Positions 1 to 11,989 of a DNA stretch of 64,000 nucleotides are shown here, piece after piece (the stretch's first letter is position 1; each line of letters opens with the position of its first letter). The notes below the pieces were generated by a model, which saw nothing but the letters and a program-made list of their open reading frames with translations, was not told the origin of the DNA and ran no database searches. Source of the DNA: Vandiemenella viatica (lineage: Eukaryota > Arthropoda > Insecta > Orthoptera > Morabidae); assembly GCA_031002005.1 (NCBI GenBank), contig JARYHS010008074.1, positions 353,548,932 through 353,612,931 of the forward strand, given 5' to 3'. Both the position numbers and the translations under genes were made by a program.

Positions 1-2555
1 TTCTACCCATCCAAAAATCACACAACGTTCCTAAAGAAGTTTTCACTTGAAAAGCTAAAAATTTAAATTAGTCCACAACCCGAAGGTTGGTCGAATCTTC
101 CCGCACAGAATATATATCAAGCTATTGTGTCAGCGGCAGAAAGAAGTAAGTGCCTTAATAGCTGAGCTGCCTGACTGCCTTGTTCTGAAGTATCCATGTG
201 CTAAATACTATCAAAATCGGATAAAAACTGTGTGTTTGTATGAAGAATTTTGGCAAAAAAAAAAAAATCAGTTTTATATTTTAGATACAAATCTATACTT
301 TCACTACTGTCCAAGCACAACATGACACACTTATAGCTACAGATATACTGTTACTATTAGCATATCAATGACACGAACTCACAAGACTATACCCATTCAA
401 AAATATCCAACATGCATATCATACGCACAACTCGTCATAGCATGTTGACGACGGGAAGTTGTGAACTCATAAGATTTACTACATCCAAAAATCATCCAAT
501 GTGCCTAAAGAAGTTTTCACTTCAATAATCGGGGCTATCTAATGTAGAAATTTTGGAGAGATATAAAGATTTTTAGGTTTTAAAGGCATATAAAAATTTA
601 AGTACTCATGGTGAAGTGAAAGTGCAATATCATCAAACTGATTACCAAACAGTGGAACAAGTCACACTTCTCGGTAAAAATATCAATAAGGGTATTAGGT
701 GATACAATCAAGCCTATTCATTTGCTTCATTGCCAGGGTGTGTGTATTCCATGGTTCATGTTGGAGAATATCTGTGGCTGTTGAAAGTGAGACTTATAAC
801 TTGGTTAAGTGAAAGAACTTTGAGCATTCTGGAATTTTGAGATAAGGGTTTTCGGCATTATAAGTGATGCTATTATGTTTCTTTCAATATGAAATTTGTG
901 CAAGCTGAATACGAGTTTTAAATACTATTTGATTACTGTTCATGTTGGTGAAGTAAATGTGAATTTAAGATAGAAGTGGAACTCAGCAAAAGTGTTTTCT
1001 GATAAACATTTTCCAATAATCAGCCAATCATATACAGTGTCAGCACATACTTTGAAACTCTTTTTTCCCTCCATATAACAAGGGTTTGTTACAGGAGTAA
1101 GTAAATGAAGGGGAGATTAATAAGCATTTCAGAATATCTGTGATGATTGAAACTGATAACTGACTTTAAGCAAGAATATGCATCATATTTTGAATGGAAT
1201 GAACAAGGGAGACCAAACTGATGGTGTAGTGCTAGATCTTAGGCATTTGACAGAAAAAGCCATAAAATGGTTGTAAATACAGTAAAATCCATTGGAATGG
1301 ATACAAAGTGATTTGCTGGGTAGGAGAATTCTTACAAGGTAGAAATCAAAGAGTTAGGATAGGAAATGCTGTATCAAAGGAGATAGAAGTTAAAACCAGA
1401 GTGCCACAAAGTAATGTATTGGAACCACTGCTTTTCATTATTATACTGAATGGGATACTGTAAGATGTTAGGTTGTTTACAGATGACATGCAGGGTTATC
1501 TGGACAGGATATCTAGTTGTGTTGGTAAACATGGGGTGAAGGTAACTGCTAAGAAGAGTCAGTTTACTAGAAACACAGATAAAAAACTATAGGTTGATTA
1601 TGATTATAAGACTTGAAATGTAAATATCTTGGTATTACATTTGATAATAAGCTTAACTGGGCAGGACACATTGGACAAGTAATAGGAAAAGTTTTCAAAA
1701 TTCTGTACTTGTTGGAGAGAGTGATGAGGGGCTGTACAAGAGAAGTAAAGGAAGTGGGTTACATTGCTTGAATATGGAAGTGTAGTATGGGATCCACATT
1801 TTGAGGATGCAAAAAAAGGGCTGCTAGATTAGTTTCAGGAAATTACCGCAGAACGCAATCAGTAACAGATGTGGTAAAAGAGCTGGACTGGAATTTATTG
1901 GAAGACAGGAGGAGGGTCAAGAGGGTCATGGGATTGTTCAAGTCATATATTGGTGATGAGGCAAAGAAAGATATTGGTGCAAGAATTAAAAGTAATGCAT
2001 GGAAGGGAAAAGATGACCATGACCACAAGCTGGCACTCGATTTCATGCACAAGGGCATAGGATGATTTTCTTTTTTGAGTAGGGGAGTCAGGGACTGGAA
2101 TAAGTTACCATGAGAAAAGATTAATAATTTTCCAAAAACTTTGAAAGAATTTAAAGTTGAAATTTCCAGAGGGGAAATGTAGGAGGGTGCAGGAAAGGGG
2201 TAGGGAAGATGGGTGTGTAGGGAAATTGTCACTGGAGCGTGTGCTTCATTGCAATTAAATTACATTAAAAGGGTCAGATTGGAAGAAGACTCAAGAGTTT
2301 CCAGGAGACCGGGAGAGGTTATCTAGCCAAGTAGGTGGTTGAAGATAAAATTCAAAGAAAAGTAAGCTTATTAAGTATATGGATTAATAAAAAAATTGTT
2401 GAAAAAACATAAAAACCGCCTTCAAAAAAGAACACTAAAAATTTTAAAATAACTTTATACCTTGCTTAGAAGAAAGTAAATCTAAATGGACAATATTTTA
2501 CATTACTGTTATTGAAATTTTTACATTAATTAGTTATTTTTGGAGTCAGTGCCAG
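1..2555 (+). repeat. Left arm of a 2.55-kb inverted segmental repeat
   Basis: The whole stretch reappears in reverse complement at 41119-43694, with only scattered substitutions and small indels by eye. Position 1 pairs with about 43694 and position 2555 with 41119. The copy runs off the left window edge, so its true length is unknown. It contains a decayed family A LINE and a terminal block (about 2395-2555) that also forms both arms of the palindrome at 40569-41291. It stops abruptly at the sequence GTGCCAG, where a Penelope-like element begins. Confidence 0.92.
1200..2262 (+). pseudogene. LINE family A (CR1/Jockey-type) reverse transcriptase, C-terminal half and 3' UTR, decayed
   Basis: Translations in all three plus frames give successive parts of a non-LTR retrotransposon ORF2: a VALDLSKAFD-like block near 1230, a decayed catalytic region read as FTDD near 1480, then the C-terminal region (1871-2065) with ELDWNLLEDRRRVKRVMG and KSYIGDE. 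A short 3' UTR ends in a GCAATTAAATTA-type tail rather than poly(A), as in CR1-like LINEs. Frameshifts and stops are numerous. This is the most common element family in the window, with at least ten other fragments. The clade is inferred from the C-terminal motif and from the PHD plus esterase-like ORF1 at 51499-52554. It is 5' truncated or decayed beyond recognition before about 1200. Confidence 0.85.
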
Positions 2556-3790
2556 TTCCACGGATGGCAAGGCTGTATGGGAGGGAAGTTGCATTTGCTC
2601 TGACGCTCATTCTCTCCATCAATACTCACAAAACCTATCCCAAGCCCTTATTTTCCGTTGTTACCCCAGGGATCTTGTACATAAACAGATCTCCCGCGCG
2701 ATAAACCACCCTCCACGTAACCACTCTCACTTGTCTCCTACAAAAACCAACCATAGCCCTGCCTTTGTCACTCAGTTCTCTCCTGGCCTCGAGTCCATCA
2801 ACCATATCTTGCGACAGGGGTATGACTTCCTTCGCTCATTTCCGGAAATGCGTACTCTCCTACCCAAAATTCTACCCAATGTCCCTCGTGCATGTTTTAG
2901 CAGACCACCCAATCTTTAGAACATCTTAGTCCACAAATACCCTCCGTTAGACTCTCCAAAAGCACCATATGGATCTTATCCTTGTAATAGACCCCTGCTG
3001 TAAAACCTGCAGCATGCTTCCACCCACCACTACATATTCCAACCCCACCACAGGAGAAACTTTCCCCATTATTGGACATGCCACCTGTTCACCCACTCAT
3101 CTTATATACCAACTAACTTGCCGCTTTTGCACCAGTTCTTACATAGGCCTCACCACACAGCAACTCTCTGTTAGAATGAATGGCCACAGACAAACAGTCC
3201 ATACTCGTAACCTGTACCTTCCAGTACCAGATCATGCCAATAGTCATGATTCCAACAACCTCAACGACTGTTTCACTGTGAGAGCAGTCAGAGTTTTCCC
3301 TGACAGCACCAATGCAGCAGAACTCCGGAGATGGGAACTAGCGTACCAGAATATCCTGGATACAAGACACCCACCTGGACTTAACCACCATTAAATTCCA
3401 ATTAACCCATCACTACCTTTTTTTTTTTTTTTTTTTTTTTGCCATGTTTATACCGTACCATTACTACATTTGCTCATTTTACCATCGCCTGCCAAAATAT
3501 TAAATATATTATCTCAGACACTGTATACCGATATCGATAGTCTACTCCTTATCCCCCCCCCCCACCAAAACAGGGTTAGTCATTGGGTAACGTTCGGTGT
3601 GCACACACGTTCCGAGCCTAATGGCCCGTTTTTTCTATTTGTGAGCAAGGCATATGCCGAAATATTGTGTAGTTGTTTGTCAGCATTAGTGTTCTCTCAT
3701 CGCATTCCGTCCACTTTTGTATGTGGTGGGTTATTTCCCTTTCTTTTCTTATTTATATCGCCTAGAAGCCGCTTCCATTTTCCTTAGTTG
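2556..3790 (+). mobile_element. Penelope-like element, 5'-truncated, with GIY-YIG endonuclease and 3' terminal region
   Basis: The segment carries the end of a Penelope-type reverse transcriptase, a GIY-YIG endonuclease and a roughly 390-bp noncoding 3' region (3395-3790). A homologous 3' part follows the assembly gap at 36538-37160, which defines the family. The left edge coincides with the end of the inverted repeat at 2555. The 3' region holds a poly(T) run, a C tract and a GCCGAAATATTG motif resembling the end of a hammerhead ribozyme, which many Penelope-like elements carry in their terminal repeats. Confidence 0.85.
2560..3394 (+). pseudogene. Penelope-like RT thumb plus GIY-YIG endonuclease, C-terminal fragment
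   Basis: From about 2590 the frames read as the last part of the reverse transcriptase (CICSDAHSL, then a region ending in KQISRAI). A frame from 2731 follows with FSPGLESINHILRQGYDFL, typical of the linker before the endonuclease. The reading frame at 2969-3394 (141 codons) is the GIY-YIG nuclease: the core is LTCRFCTSSYIGLT, followed by QQLSVRMNGHRQ. In this family the nuclease nicks target DNA for priming. The two coding parts are out of frame with each other and the RT palm is absent, so the copy cannot be active on its own. Confidence 0.85.
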
Positions 3791-3939
3791 CATCATAAGT
3801 AATAAATATGTGATTTAAATAAATAAGAATGTTATAATTTTCTTAATAATTGATTATAATAAAAAATATATAAAAGAAATTATTATTTTATTTAATACAA
3901 CCTTATAAACCTATTTTTATGACAGCGTAGTGGAAACGA

Positions 3940-5564
3940 CGAAGGTTAGTTATAAGCGTTGAAAAATATAGTTAGTGATCTAGTGTTAAGAAATGAAGTT
4001 TTCGGAATTCGACCCTTAAAGGGAAAAAATGTCAATATGTCTTAAATGCTGTTTTCTGTGTTACGGAGTCATTTATATCCCTAGATACCTATCTGAAATC
4101 GTTTAATAAGTATCATTTTAAAGATTAAGTTCTCCGCTTTAGTGACGTCATATACTAAGATAAAAAAATTTTGGAATTCAACCCTTAAAGGGCAAGAGTA
4201 TCAATATTTTGGCAATGCATTTTTGTGTCACGAGCCAATTTATCTCACATCAAATCTAACCGAAACAGATTAAATGAGGTATCACATTAAAGACTAAGGT
4301 CTCCGCCATGGTAACATTATATTTTAAGAACAGGAATTTTTCGAAATTCGACCCTTAAAGGGCAAAAATGTCAATTTTTCTAAAATACGTTTTTTGTGTC
4401 TCGAGCCATTTATATCATGGATATCTAACCAAAATCGATAAATGAAGTGGGATTATAAGTAATGTCTCAGATGTGTGGCATCATATTTTAAGAAAGAATG
4501 TTTTTGGAATTCAACTCTTAATGAGAAAAAGTATAAATTTTTCTATAACGCATTTTTGTGTCACCAGCCATTTATCTCCCTTGATATCAAACCAATATAG
4601 AAAAAAGAGGTATCATATTAAAGACTAAGATCTCCGCCAGTGGTAACATCATATTGTAAGAAAGGAATTTTTCGTAATTCGACCCTTAAGTGGCAAAAAT
4701 GTCAGTATTTCTAAAATGCGTTTTTTGTGTTTCAAGCCATTTATCTCGCTGGATATCTAACCAAAATCGATAAATGAAGTAGGAGTATGAAGAGTAATGA
4801 CTCAGCTTTGGTGACATCATATATTAAGACAGAAGTTTTTTTGTAATTTAACCCTTAATGGAAAAAAGTATAAATGGTTCTACAACGCATTTTTGTGTCA
4901 TGAGCCACTTATCTCCATTAATATCTAACCAAAATAGATAAATGTGGTATCACTCTAAAAATTAAGGTTTCCACTGTGGTAACATCACATTTTAAAAAAT
5001 GAATTTTTCTGAATTGAACTCTTAAAGGGCATAAATATCAGTAATTCTACAATACATTTTTTTTGTATCTCGAGTCATTTATCTCCCTTTATAATTCAAC
5101 AAAATTGATAAACGAGGTATCATTTTAAAGATTGAGGTCTTCGTAAGGTCTTAGGTTCCTTTAAACCACATTTTAAGAAAGAAATTTTTCAAAATTCTAT
5201 CCTTAGAGGGCAAAAGATTTAATATTTCTACAACACATTTTTCTGTCACCAGCTACTTATTTCCCCCTATACCTAACCGAAATTAATAAATGAGGTATGG
5301 TTTTAAATATTAAATTATCTGCTTTGGTCACATCATATTTTAAGAAAAAACTTTCTCCATATTCAACCCTTAAGGGGCAAAAATATCATCATTTCTACAA
5401 CTTTTTTTTTTTTTACCTCGCTTGATAACTAATTCGAAATCGATAAATGAGGTAGTCATTTTAAAGACCAAGATGGCTGCTTTGGTCACACCATATTTAT
5501 AAAAGAAATTTTTTCGATTTTGACCCTTAAAGGGCAAAAGTATTAATATTATTTCTACAGCGCC

Positions 5565-5595
<31 letters not shown>

Positions 5596-6155
5596 GTCAT
5601 TTATCGTCTTCGATACCTAGCCGAAACTAATAAATATCATATCGTTTTAAAGATTAAGGTCTCCAGTTAGGTAAAATCATAAATGAAGACAGAATTTTTC
5701 TGAATTTAGGTATTTAAAGTTGTAGCGCATATGAGAAAGTTTAGAGCCAAGTCCCCTATATTATAGCAGCAAATATCACACAGATGTCAATAAACGTTTT
5801 TTTTTATTCAATAAGTAGCTTTTCGAATATTTTTTTCTGTTATGGAAACACTTTCATTTTGCTATACAATTTCAATGCAAACATTTTATTCACACAGAGA
5901 TGTTGATATGTAGTGTGCATTTTTTTCAGATTGGTTGTATTCTGTTATGGTCAGTGACAGTTTGTCGTAAATACAGAGTGTTTTAAATTTTCCTAACTGT
6001 TTTGTAATATGTTGTATTTTGATGTATACGTATTACAGTAATAAAATAAATATTTGCTACAAAAGTGCAGGTTATACTTTTCATTATATTACAAGCATTC
6101 AACCTCACTATTCATCGCATTTTATTTGTGAAATTTTCGCACAGGTCAGTCTAGT
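3940..6155 (+). mobile_element. Non-autonomous Helitron-type element carrying a 168-bp minisatellite
   Basis: About ten tandem units (4005-5700) are followed by a unique 450-bp tail that ends in a short hairpin (6128-6142, GTGAAATTTTCGCAC) and, ten bases later, CTAGT (6151-6155). A hairpin followed by CTRR is the 3' signature of Helitrons. The same satellite plus tail plus hairpin-CTAG end occurs on the minus strand at 59526-60843, which confirms the boundary. No coding sequence was found inside. The 5' end (near 3940) is not sharply defined because no TC-starting terminus could be recognised. Confidence 0.75.
4005..5700 (+). repeat. Tandem array, about ten units of roughly 168 bp
   Basis: Each unit contains the landmark AACCCTTAAAGGGCAAAA, a run resembling TTTTTGTGTCTCGAGCCATTT, the phrase AACCAAAATCGATAAATGAG and a purine-rich end near AAGAAAGGAATTTTTC. 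The landmark recurs near 4012, 4179, 4349, 4513, 4680, 4850, 5017, 5200, 5366 and 5521. Units differ by substitutions and small indels, so the array is old. Inverted relatives are at 51236-51430 (a unit and a fraction) and 59990-60843 (about five units). Confidence 0.92.
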
Positions 6156-6748
6156 TTAGAAATATTTTTAATAATTATTTCAGTGCAAAATAAGTTTCTT
6201 GTAAGGGTTACCATTTAAACAATAATTTTGGAAAATATATACCTTATCTTCTAAAGTGTAATCGTTGTATCTGGTGTATTTAGAAAACAATACCTACCTT
6301 TCAATTACAATTTTTTTTAAATTTCTGGGCAGTTTTTCAACTTTCTATTTGCTCAAAAAGACTTTTATTTTAAACTGCATCAGTAAAACAAGCAAAACAA
6401 AGAAATCAAATAAATATTATTCCAGCACTTAATCCCTTAGAAAAAACACTGCAGCCATCTATAACAAACTTTCTGGCATCATCGTTGTCTCTCAAAAAAA
6501 AAAAAAAACTTTCAACTTTAAAACACTAATATTTAACAAATAAATTGCTAGCTAATCTCTTTTTAGAATAAAGTTTTCTCAGGGTTATATTTTAAATAAA
6601 AAATTTCAGGAAAGCAGTCAAGTGAGTCAGTAATGGAATTATTGGAGTACATTATTTGAGTGCACAATGGTTACGTACAAGGATACATAATGATGCAGAC
6701 CTAGATGTCGACGTGCCCTAAAGCCCAAATAACAACAACAACAACATA

Positions 6749-8440
6749 ATGATGCAAGAAGTAGAGGAGGAAATTAATTGGCTAATTTCTGCTCAAGCTC
6801 CATCGTACATCAAGCTTTTATTTAGACTGCTAAAGCAAGCTGATCGTAGAAGATTTAACATAGCTGCCTGTAATGAGGTTTGTGCAGTATTTTCACTTAA
6901 TGCTGATCAAAGTTTTCCAGATAACGAAATGATTGTTCATGAGTGTAATAAAAACATTATCCATTTAAAGAATATTGATAAACAAGTTGAGCCATTTACT
7001 TATCCATCATTTTACCCAGCTCGCACGCTTATCTTAGTGGAAGCGCCATCAACAGAAGGACCCAATGGACGACAAATTCCATTTAATGCACTTCATTTCG
7101 GTGGCAGGTTATTTCAACAATATTTTGTGGACAAGTACATCCATGTAGAGCGTGACTGCATACAATGGATAAAATATAATCAAAAACAAAATTCTTGCAG
7201 AACAATATACGGGAGTAACCCATTTGATTAATGAACAAGCTGGAAAAGAAAATGCCACAGTTGGTGAAAAGATTATTTTATCTTCATCAGCTTGACAAGA
7301 TATTACATGGAGAATTTTGAATGGCTATTGTTCAACTTCTTGGATCACCTGATTTCTTTATTACCATGACATTGAACCCTAACTGGCCAGAAATAAAACA
7401 AGCATTGCAAATAAGTTTAGAGGACAGAACAACCTTGGAACAGCTTCCACAGAATTGTCCTGATATCTTATCTCGAGTTGCTAAGTTGAAATTTGACCAG
7501 AAGATTGACTAGAAGATTTGGATTAAAAAAAAAGATTTTTTAAAGGTATCAGCTTTTGTCTATACTGCACAATTTCAGAAAAGAGGATTATCACATATGC
7601 ATTTGATAGTCATTATGACATCTGATGACAAAATTCATTATCCAGAAGAGCTCAATGACTTGATTTCATCCGAAATACCGGGAATCAAATGGATGATTCA
7701 CAATCCATGTGAAGAGTTGAATCCTAACGCAACGTGTATGGTTAAAAAAGAAAAACAGGAGAACAAAGTGTCAATTCGACTTTCCTAAATCCTTTCTGGA
7801 AGTAACATCCTTAGTAGATGATGGAAAACCAAATCAAGATGGCAGTACAACCCGCAGGTGGACCTTCAAAGTACTCAAATTTCATATGTACAAGCAGTTA
7901 ACGCAATGGGCATCATATAACACAAAACAATAGTCAAGTAGCCCACTACTGCATATATTTATTGAAAAAAGTAACTATCATATTAACATAGAGTATGAAA
8001 GGAGTATTTTGGCTGTAAAATATCTTTATAAATATATTTATAAAGGACACGATTGCACATCGATCAGAGTTGTAGAAGAACAAACAACACAGGTTTATAA
8101 TGAGACGAACACAACCATTGAAGGACATTGTGTCACGATGCCAGCCAGAAGCATGCTAGCGATTTTTTTTTTAATTTCAGAAACAAGTATAGGTCATAGT
8201 GTTCATTGATTGGATATATACTTACCAGGTCAATATCAGATTGCAAACTTAGATCAAATCCAGGAAGATTTGGCTGATATTGGCCAAAGAGGATCCACTT
8301 TAGAGGGATATTTTGGACATAGTAAAAAAATTAAACAACAGAGAGAAATTAATCATAAAATTAAAAATTTTAATAATATGGAATATCGTCATTATTGGCA
8401 GATGCCTGAAAATTTCAGATGGGTCGGAAAATCGAGTAAA
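6749..8440 (+). pseudogene. Helitron Rep (rolling-circle) domain, broken
   Basis: Successive plus-strand frames reproduce a Helitron replication initiator. Frame 6749-7231 has the Helitron-like N domain (TYPSFYPARTL, then GGRLFQQYFVDKYIHVE and IKYNQKQN). Frame 7321-7512 has GSPDFFITMTLNPNWPEI, the classic block preceding the catalytic region. From 8009 comes AVKYLYKYIYKGHD, the two-tyrosine motif of the Rep nuclease, with both tyrosines kept. Near 8210 DIYLPGQYQ matches the end of the domain. The frame changes several times and has internal stops, so it is a pseudogene. It continues into the helicase part downstream. The protein would nick and rejoin single strands during rolling-circle transposition. 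Confidence 0.9.
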
Positions 8441-8729
8441 TAAGAGCAAAGACTTCATCAATTTTGAGGCATTGGTAATATTTACAATGTAAATTACATA
8501 GCCCAAATGGAACTGTACCACATGCAATTGTTGTTGTATCATGTAAAAGATGCAAAGTTTCGACGACCTTCGAACTGTGAATGACACCTAACATCAGACA
8601 TATAAGCAAGCCTGTTTAGTGCCTGGTTTAGCCTACGACGATCAACAATGGAGGATTACAAGAATCTGTATATTACCTAAAATTCCTGTAGCAATGTAAA
8701 TCCTTTTTATACAAATATTTATTTACAGA

Positions 8730-10250
8730 CCTCCCGAAAACCCAAAGCTACTATGGGAAACATGTGCAGAAGATTTTATACACACAGCCCGACAGAATGG
8801 ACCATCAATAGAAAATGCAATTAATTTTGGCTACAGAATTATTATCTATAAATTCAACACTGAAGCAACAGAAGGCAGAAATTTCCAATACTGGATACAA
8901 ACTTTTGGCTTTGAGGAAACTGGGGATTATGATTTTGAAGTTAATCAAAAGACTCTAAACACAGATGAGTCAGCAGCCCTAGGAGAGCTACTAAAAAGAA
9001 ATTGTTAATACCACTCTTTAAACTTTAAATGATACAAATAGTGAAACAAAATGCTGTCTCACTGATTGTCCAGGGGGCACTGGAAAGACCTACACCTATA
9101 AAATGCTGTACTATATGTTTACTGGAAAACTGTGTAAAGTTAAATGTATGGCTTTTATGGGTATTGCTTCCATCTTGTAGCATAAGGGACAAAATTCTCA
9201 TAACACCTTTGGACTGAAAGTAACACAAACACTGGACTCAGTCTCAAGTATCAAACCTAACTCTTTGAAAGCCAGAAAATTAGCAGAAATAGATGTTTTT
9301 CTTATGGATGAAGCTCTGATGTTTCCTAAATACAGATTGCAGAACAAATATTCAACTTTTGCGGTCCATTTGAAATGCGGATCTCCCTTTCAGTGGAAAA
9401 GTAATAGTATTTGGGGGAGATTTTCGCCAATGTCTTCCTGTACAGCCAAGAGCAAATAAAACTGAGTTATTAGATCTTTCTATTAAGCAATGTCCTTTAT
9501 GGTCCCTTTTTTAAGATATTTACTCTACAAGAAAACATGTGCATTGATATAAAGCAAAGGCAATTTGCTGAGTATTTACTAGAGTTAGGCAATGGCGAAC
9601 TGGCAAAATACAATGTAAGAAATCAAATTGTCACAAAAAAATCATTTCAAACAACAATATAGTTGAAGAAGTATTCGGTACTGCTTTGGCAGTGAAAATT
9701 ATGAGGGGATGAAAGACAGAGCAATACTTGCGCCATTCAATAAAGATGTTGACAGAATTAATGGTGACATCGTTGCCAAACTTACCAGAGAGTACAAAAT
9801 CTACTACAGTCATGATTTGATGAAAGACCAATCTGAAAGATCAATGGAATTTACAACAGAATTTCTTAATACTGTTAACATTTCAGACTTGTCACCACAC
9901 AAATTGAAACTGAAAAAAAAAAAAAAAAAAATGTTGTTGTGTAATTTGGGTGTATCAGAAGGTCTACATAATGGTGTAAGACTCTTTGTGATAAGTCTGT
10001 GTAATAAAGGCAAAAATCATTACTGGTGAACAATCCGGCAAAGAAGTACATATACCCAGAATCACTCGATTCATCAAAAGTTCAACTCAGATGTACCATG
10101 CAGCAACATCAATTTCCACTAAGATCTGCATTTTCCATGACCATACATAAAGCTAAAGGCCAAACTTTTGAATTTGTTGGAGTGGACTTAAGATCACCAG
10201 TTTTTATGCGTGGCATGTTGAATGTGACATTTTCTTGTATAAAATGATCA
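8730..10250 (+). pseudogene. Helitron helicase (Pif1-type SF1B) domain, broken
   Basis: This continues the Rep fragment. Near 8735 PENPKLLWETCAEDF is the linker typical of Helitron proteins. Around 9068 GGTGKT is the Walker A loop (DCPGGTGKTYTYKML across a frameshift). At 9310 MDEA is Walker B. Near 9405 the next frame gives GGDFRQCLPVQPRA, helicase motif III. At 9709-9790 KDRAILAPFNKDVDRING is the conserved AIL-P-N block. At 9940 LLCNLGVSEGLHNGVRLFV and at 10115 LRSAFSMTIHKAKGQTFE are the C-terminal helicase motifs. A run of 18 A (about 9914-9931) sits within the conserved LKLK-M-LL block. Many stops make it inactive. The 3' end of the element is replaced by a LINE tail at 10345. Confidence 0.9.
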
Positions 10251-10344
10251 AGCACATTAAAAGTACTCGTCCCAAAGAAAACTCTTCGACATACCTGCAA
10301 CATTGTATGGAAGGAAGTATTAGTTTAAGACAAAAAAAAAATAA

Positions 10345-10566
10345 TTTAATTTAATTGCAATGGAGCACAGGCTCCGGTGGCAATTTCCCTACACACCCAT
10401 CTTCCCCCTATCCTGCACCTACCTACATTTGCCCTCTACAAATTTTATCTTTAAATTCCTTCAAAGTTTTCGGTAAATTATTCATCATTTCTCTTGGTAA
10501 CTCATTCCAATCCCTGACACCCTTACCTAAAAAAGAGAATCTTCCCACAGCCTTGATCCTGAAATG
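10345..10566 (-). mobile_element. LINE family A, 3'-end fragment
   Basis: Read on the minus strand this is the last part of ORF2 and the 3' UTR (NSFQSL-type antisense on plus; GCAATGGAGCACAGGCTCCG on the plus strand marks the tail). It is about 220 bp and severely 5' truncated, as is usual for target-primed insertion. It lies directly downstream of the Helitron helicase remnant. Confidence 0.85.
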
Positions 10567-10724
10567 AATAAAAACCATAATATAGCTGATTATTAAAAAT
10601 AAAATGTTGAACTATTATTCATGATTTTTATTTAATCAACTGCAGTTCTTAGCTAAGTAGGAAAGAAATATATTGAATGTATAACAAATATGGAGCGATC
10701 TGGAATCTCAAATATAATTAGTTG
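10567..10724. other. Unassigned AT-rich spacer
   Basis: Nothing recognisable on either strand between the LINE tail and the SINE. Confidence 0.5.
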
Positions 10725-10940
10725 AGAAAAAAGTGGTTACTGCACTGGCTCTAAAAAAATACTGGCAACGATCCCGGTTTCAAATCCCAGTGGGGGTAAA
10801 AATTTTTAAGATTTTTATTTGATCAAATGAACTACACATTCTGTGGTTCGGATTCTACATTAAATTGTAGGTCCCAGAAGAAAGGAATTGGACGTCCTCT
10901 GATACAATGGCTTAGTATGCCTCCTTCTGGAGGATCCAAC
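10725..10940 (+). repeat. tRNA-derived SINE, family S1
   Basis: A degenerate box B (CCCGGTTTCAAATCCC) is followed by the family body with TGTGGTTCGGATTCTACAT and TAAATTGTAGGTCCCAG. The same body follows box A/B-like heads at 23155-23310 and 43745-43980. No cloverleaf can be drawn, so this is a SINE and not a tRNA gene. Confidence 0.65.
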
Positions 10941-11159
10941 CAACCTTCTGGTTAGGTTTTTATACTGTCTATATATTTAATCTATCCAATCTGATACTAT
11001 TATATGAGCAACTCTTGTAAATAGATAAAATTAATTTCACACAAACTGAGGACTTTGATGAAATCTAGTATACTGAACAGAAATCAAAAGATGCTGAGAT
11101 AAGATTGGTCACCCACCTATTGGTAATAATGAGGAAATCATACTTACAGTGTAGATTAA

Positions 11160-11860
11160 AATGGATAGTCACCTTATCTTTTTAGATAATTTTAGACAGG
11201 AAGGCAAATGGCACCAAGGGTCATTTTGAATACAAGAAATCCACAGACCTTCACCTGAAGACACACAGCCACCAACACATGGCCCAGTGCAGAAAAGAAT
11301 TGAAAACCCCATTTAATGAGCATGAGTAGTCTGTGGTAAAAATAGACTATCATTGGAAATGCATAATCAGTGGGAAATTTTTTCAGGAATGGCTACAGCA
11401 ATCCACAAATAAGTAAATGTTTTAGTTTACCTGGAAGGAGGAAAACAAGGAAACAGCTTTTCTTATATGTTGGGGATTAACTACACTGAAATTTGGCAGG
11501 ATTTTACAAAAAATGTGGCTGAAAAACTTTCTTCAAACATCTTGCCAAGATTAGGAACATACTGTGCTCATCCAAGGACAATTTATTGCTCCAAACATCC
11601 AAGAATATTGCATTCCTTGTTAGTGTGTGAAGGCATATATCAAACAAAGAATATGATGTCTTAGTGAAAGGTTCTCAGAATTTGAATACCATATTTGCAT
11701 AGATCAAACTGAGAAATCTACAGTTGCAAAATACAGTATATAAATGGGCTTGGCTTCTACTTCTAAGTAATAAAAGAACATGTGTGTACAAGACTTTACT
11801 GCATCACATTTATATCGGACACTTTCAAGACCTGCATTACCTAATTTAGTTAAACTCAAA
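11160..11860 (+). pseudogene. Second, older Penelope-like remnant (RT end and GIY-YIG region)
   Basis: Short blocks in changing frames match a Penelope reverse transcriptase end: FEYKKSTDLHLKTHSHQH near 11235, TAFLICWGLTTLKFGRILQK near 11455, then CVKAYIKQRI (decayed GIY-YIG core) near 11628 and EKSTVAKYSI near 11715. The order agrees with the family. No frame is open for more than about 65 codons. It is a different family from the copies at 2556 and 36538. The call rests on block order, not on any one strong match. Confidence 0.55.
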
Positions 11861-11989
11861 TGGTCAATTTCAATAGAACATAGCCTGGAAGCTATTGATT
11901 CAGATGTTGAGAGATTTGTAAGCAAAAGAAGCATTATGAAACTTCTTAAATGTATTTTGCTTTTAACAATTCCCACATTATATTGCTCC

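Noticed and set aside
1843..2232. 129-codon minus-strand frame, and its mirror at 41618-41827
   Set aside because: They are antisense to the conserved LINE C-terminal frame.
4005..5700. CRISPR-like regular repeat spacing
   Set aside because: Units are contiguous 168-bp tandem repeats without unique spacers, in eukaryotic mobile DNA.
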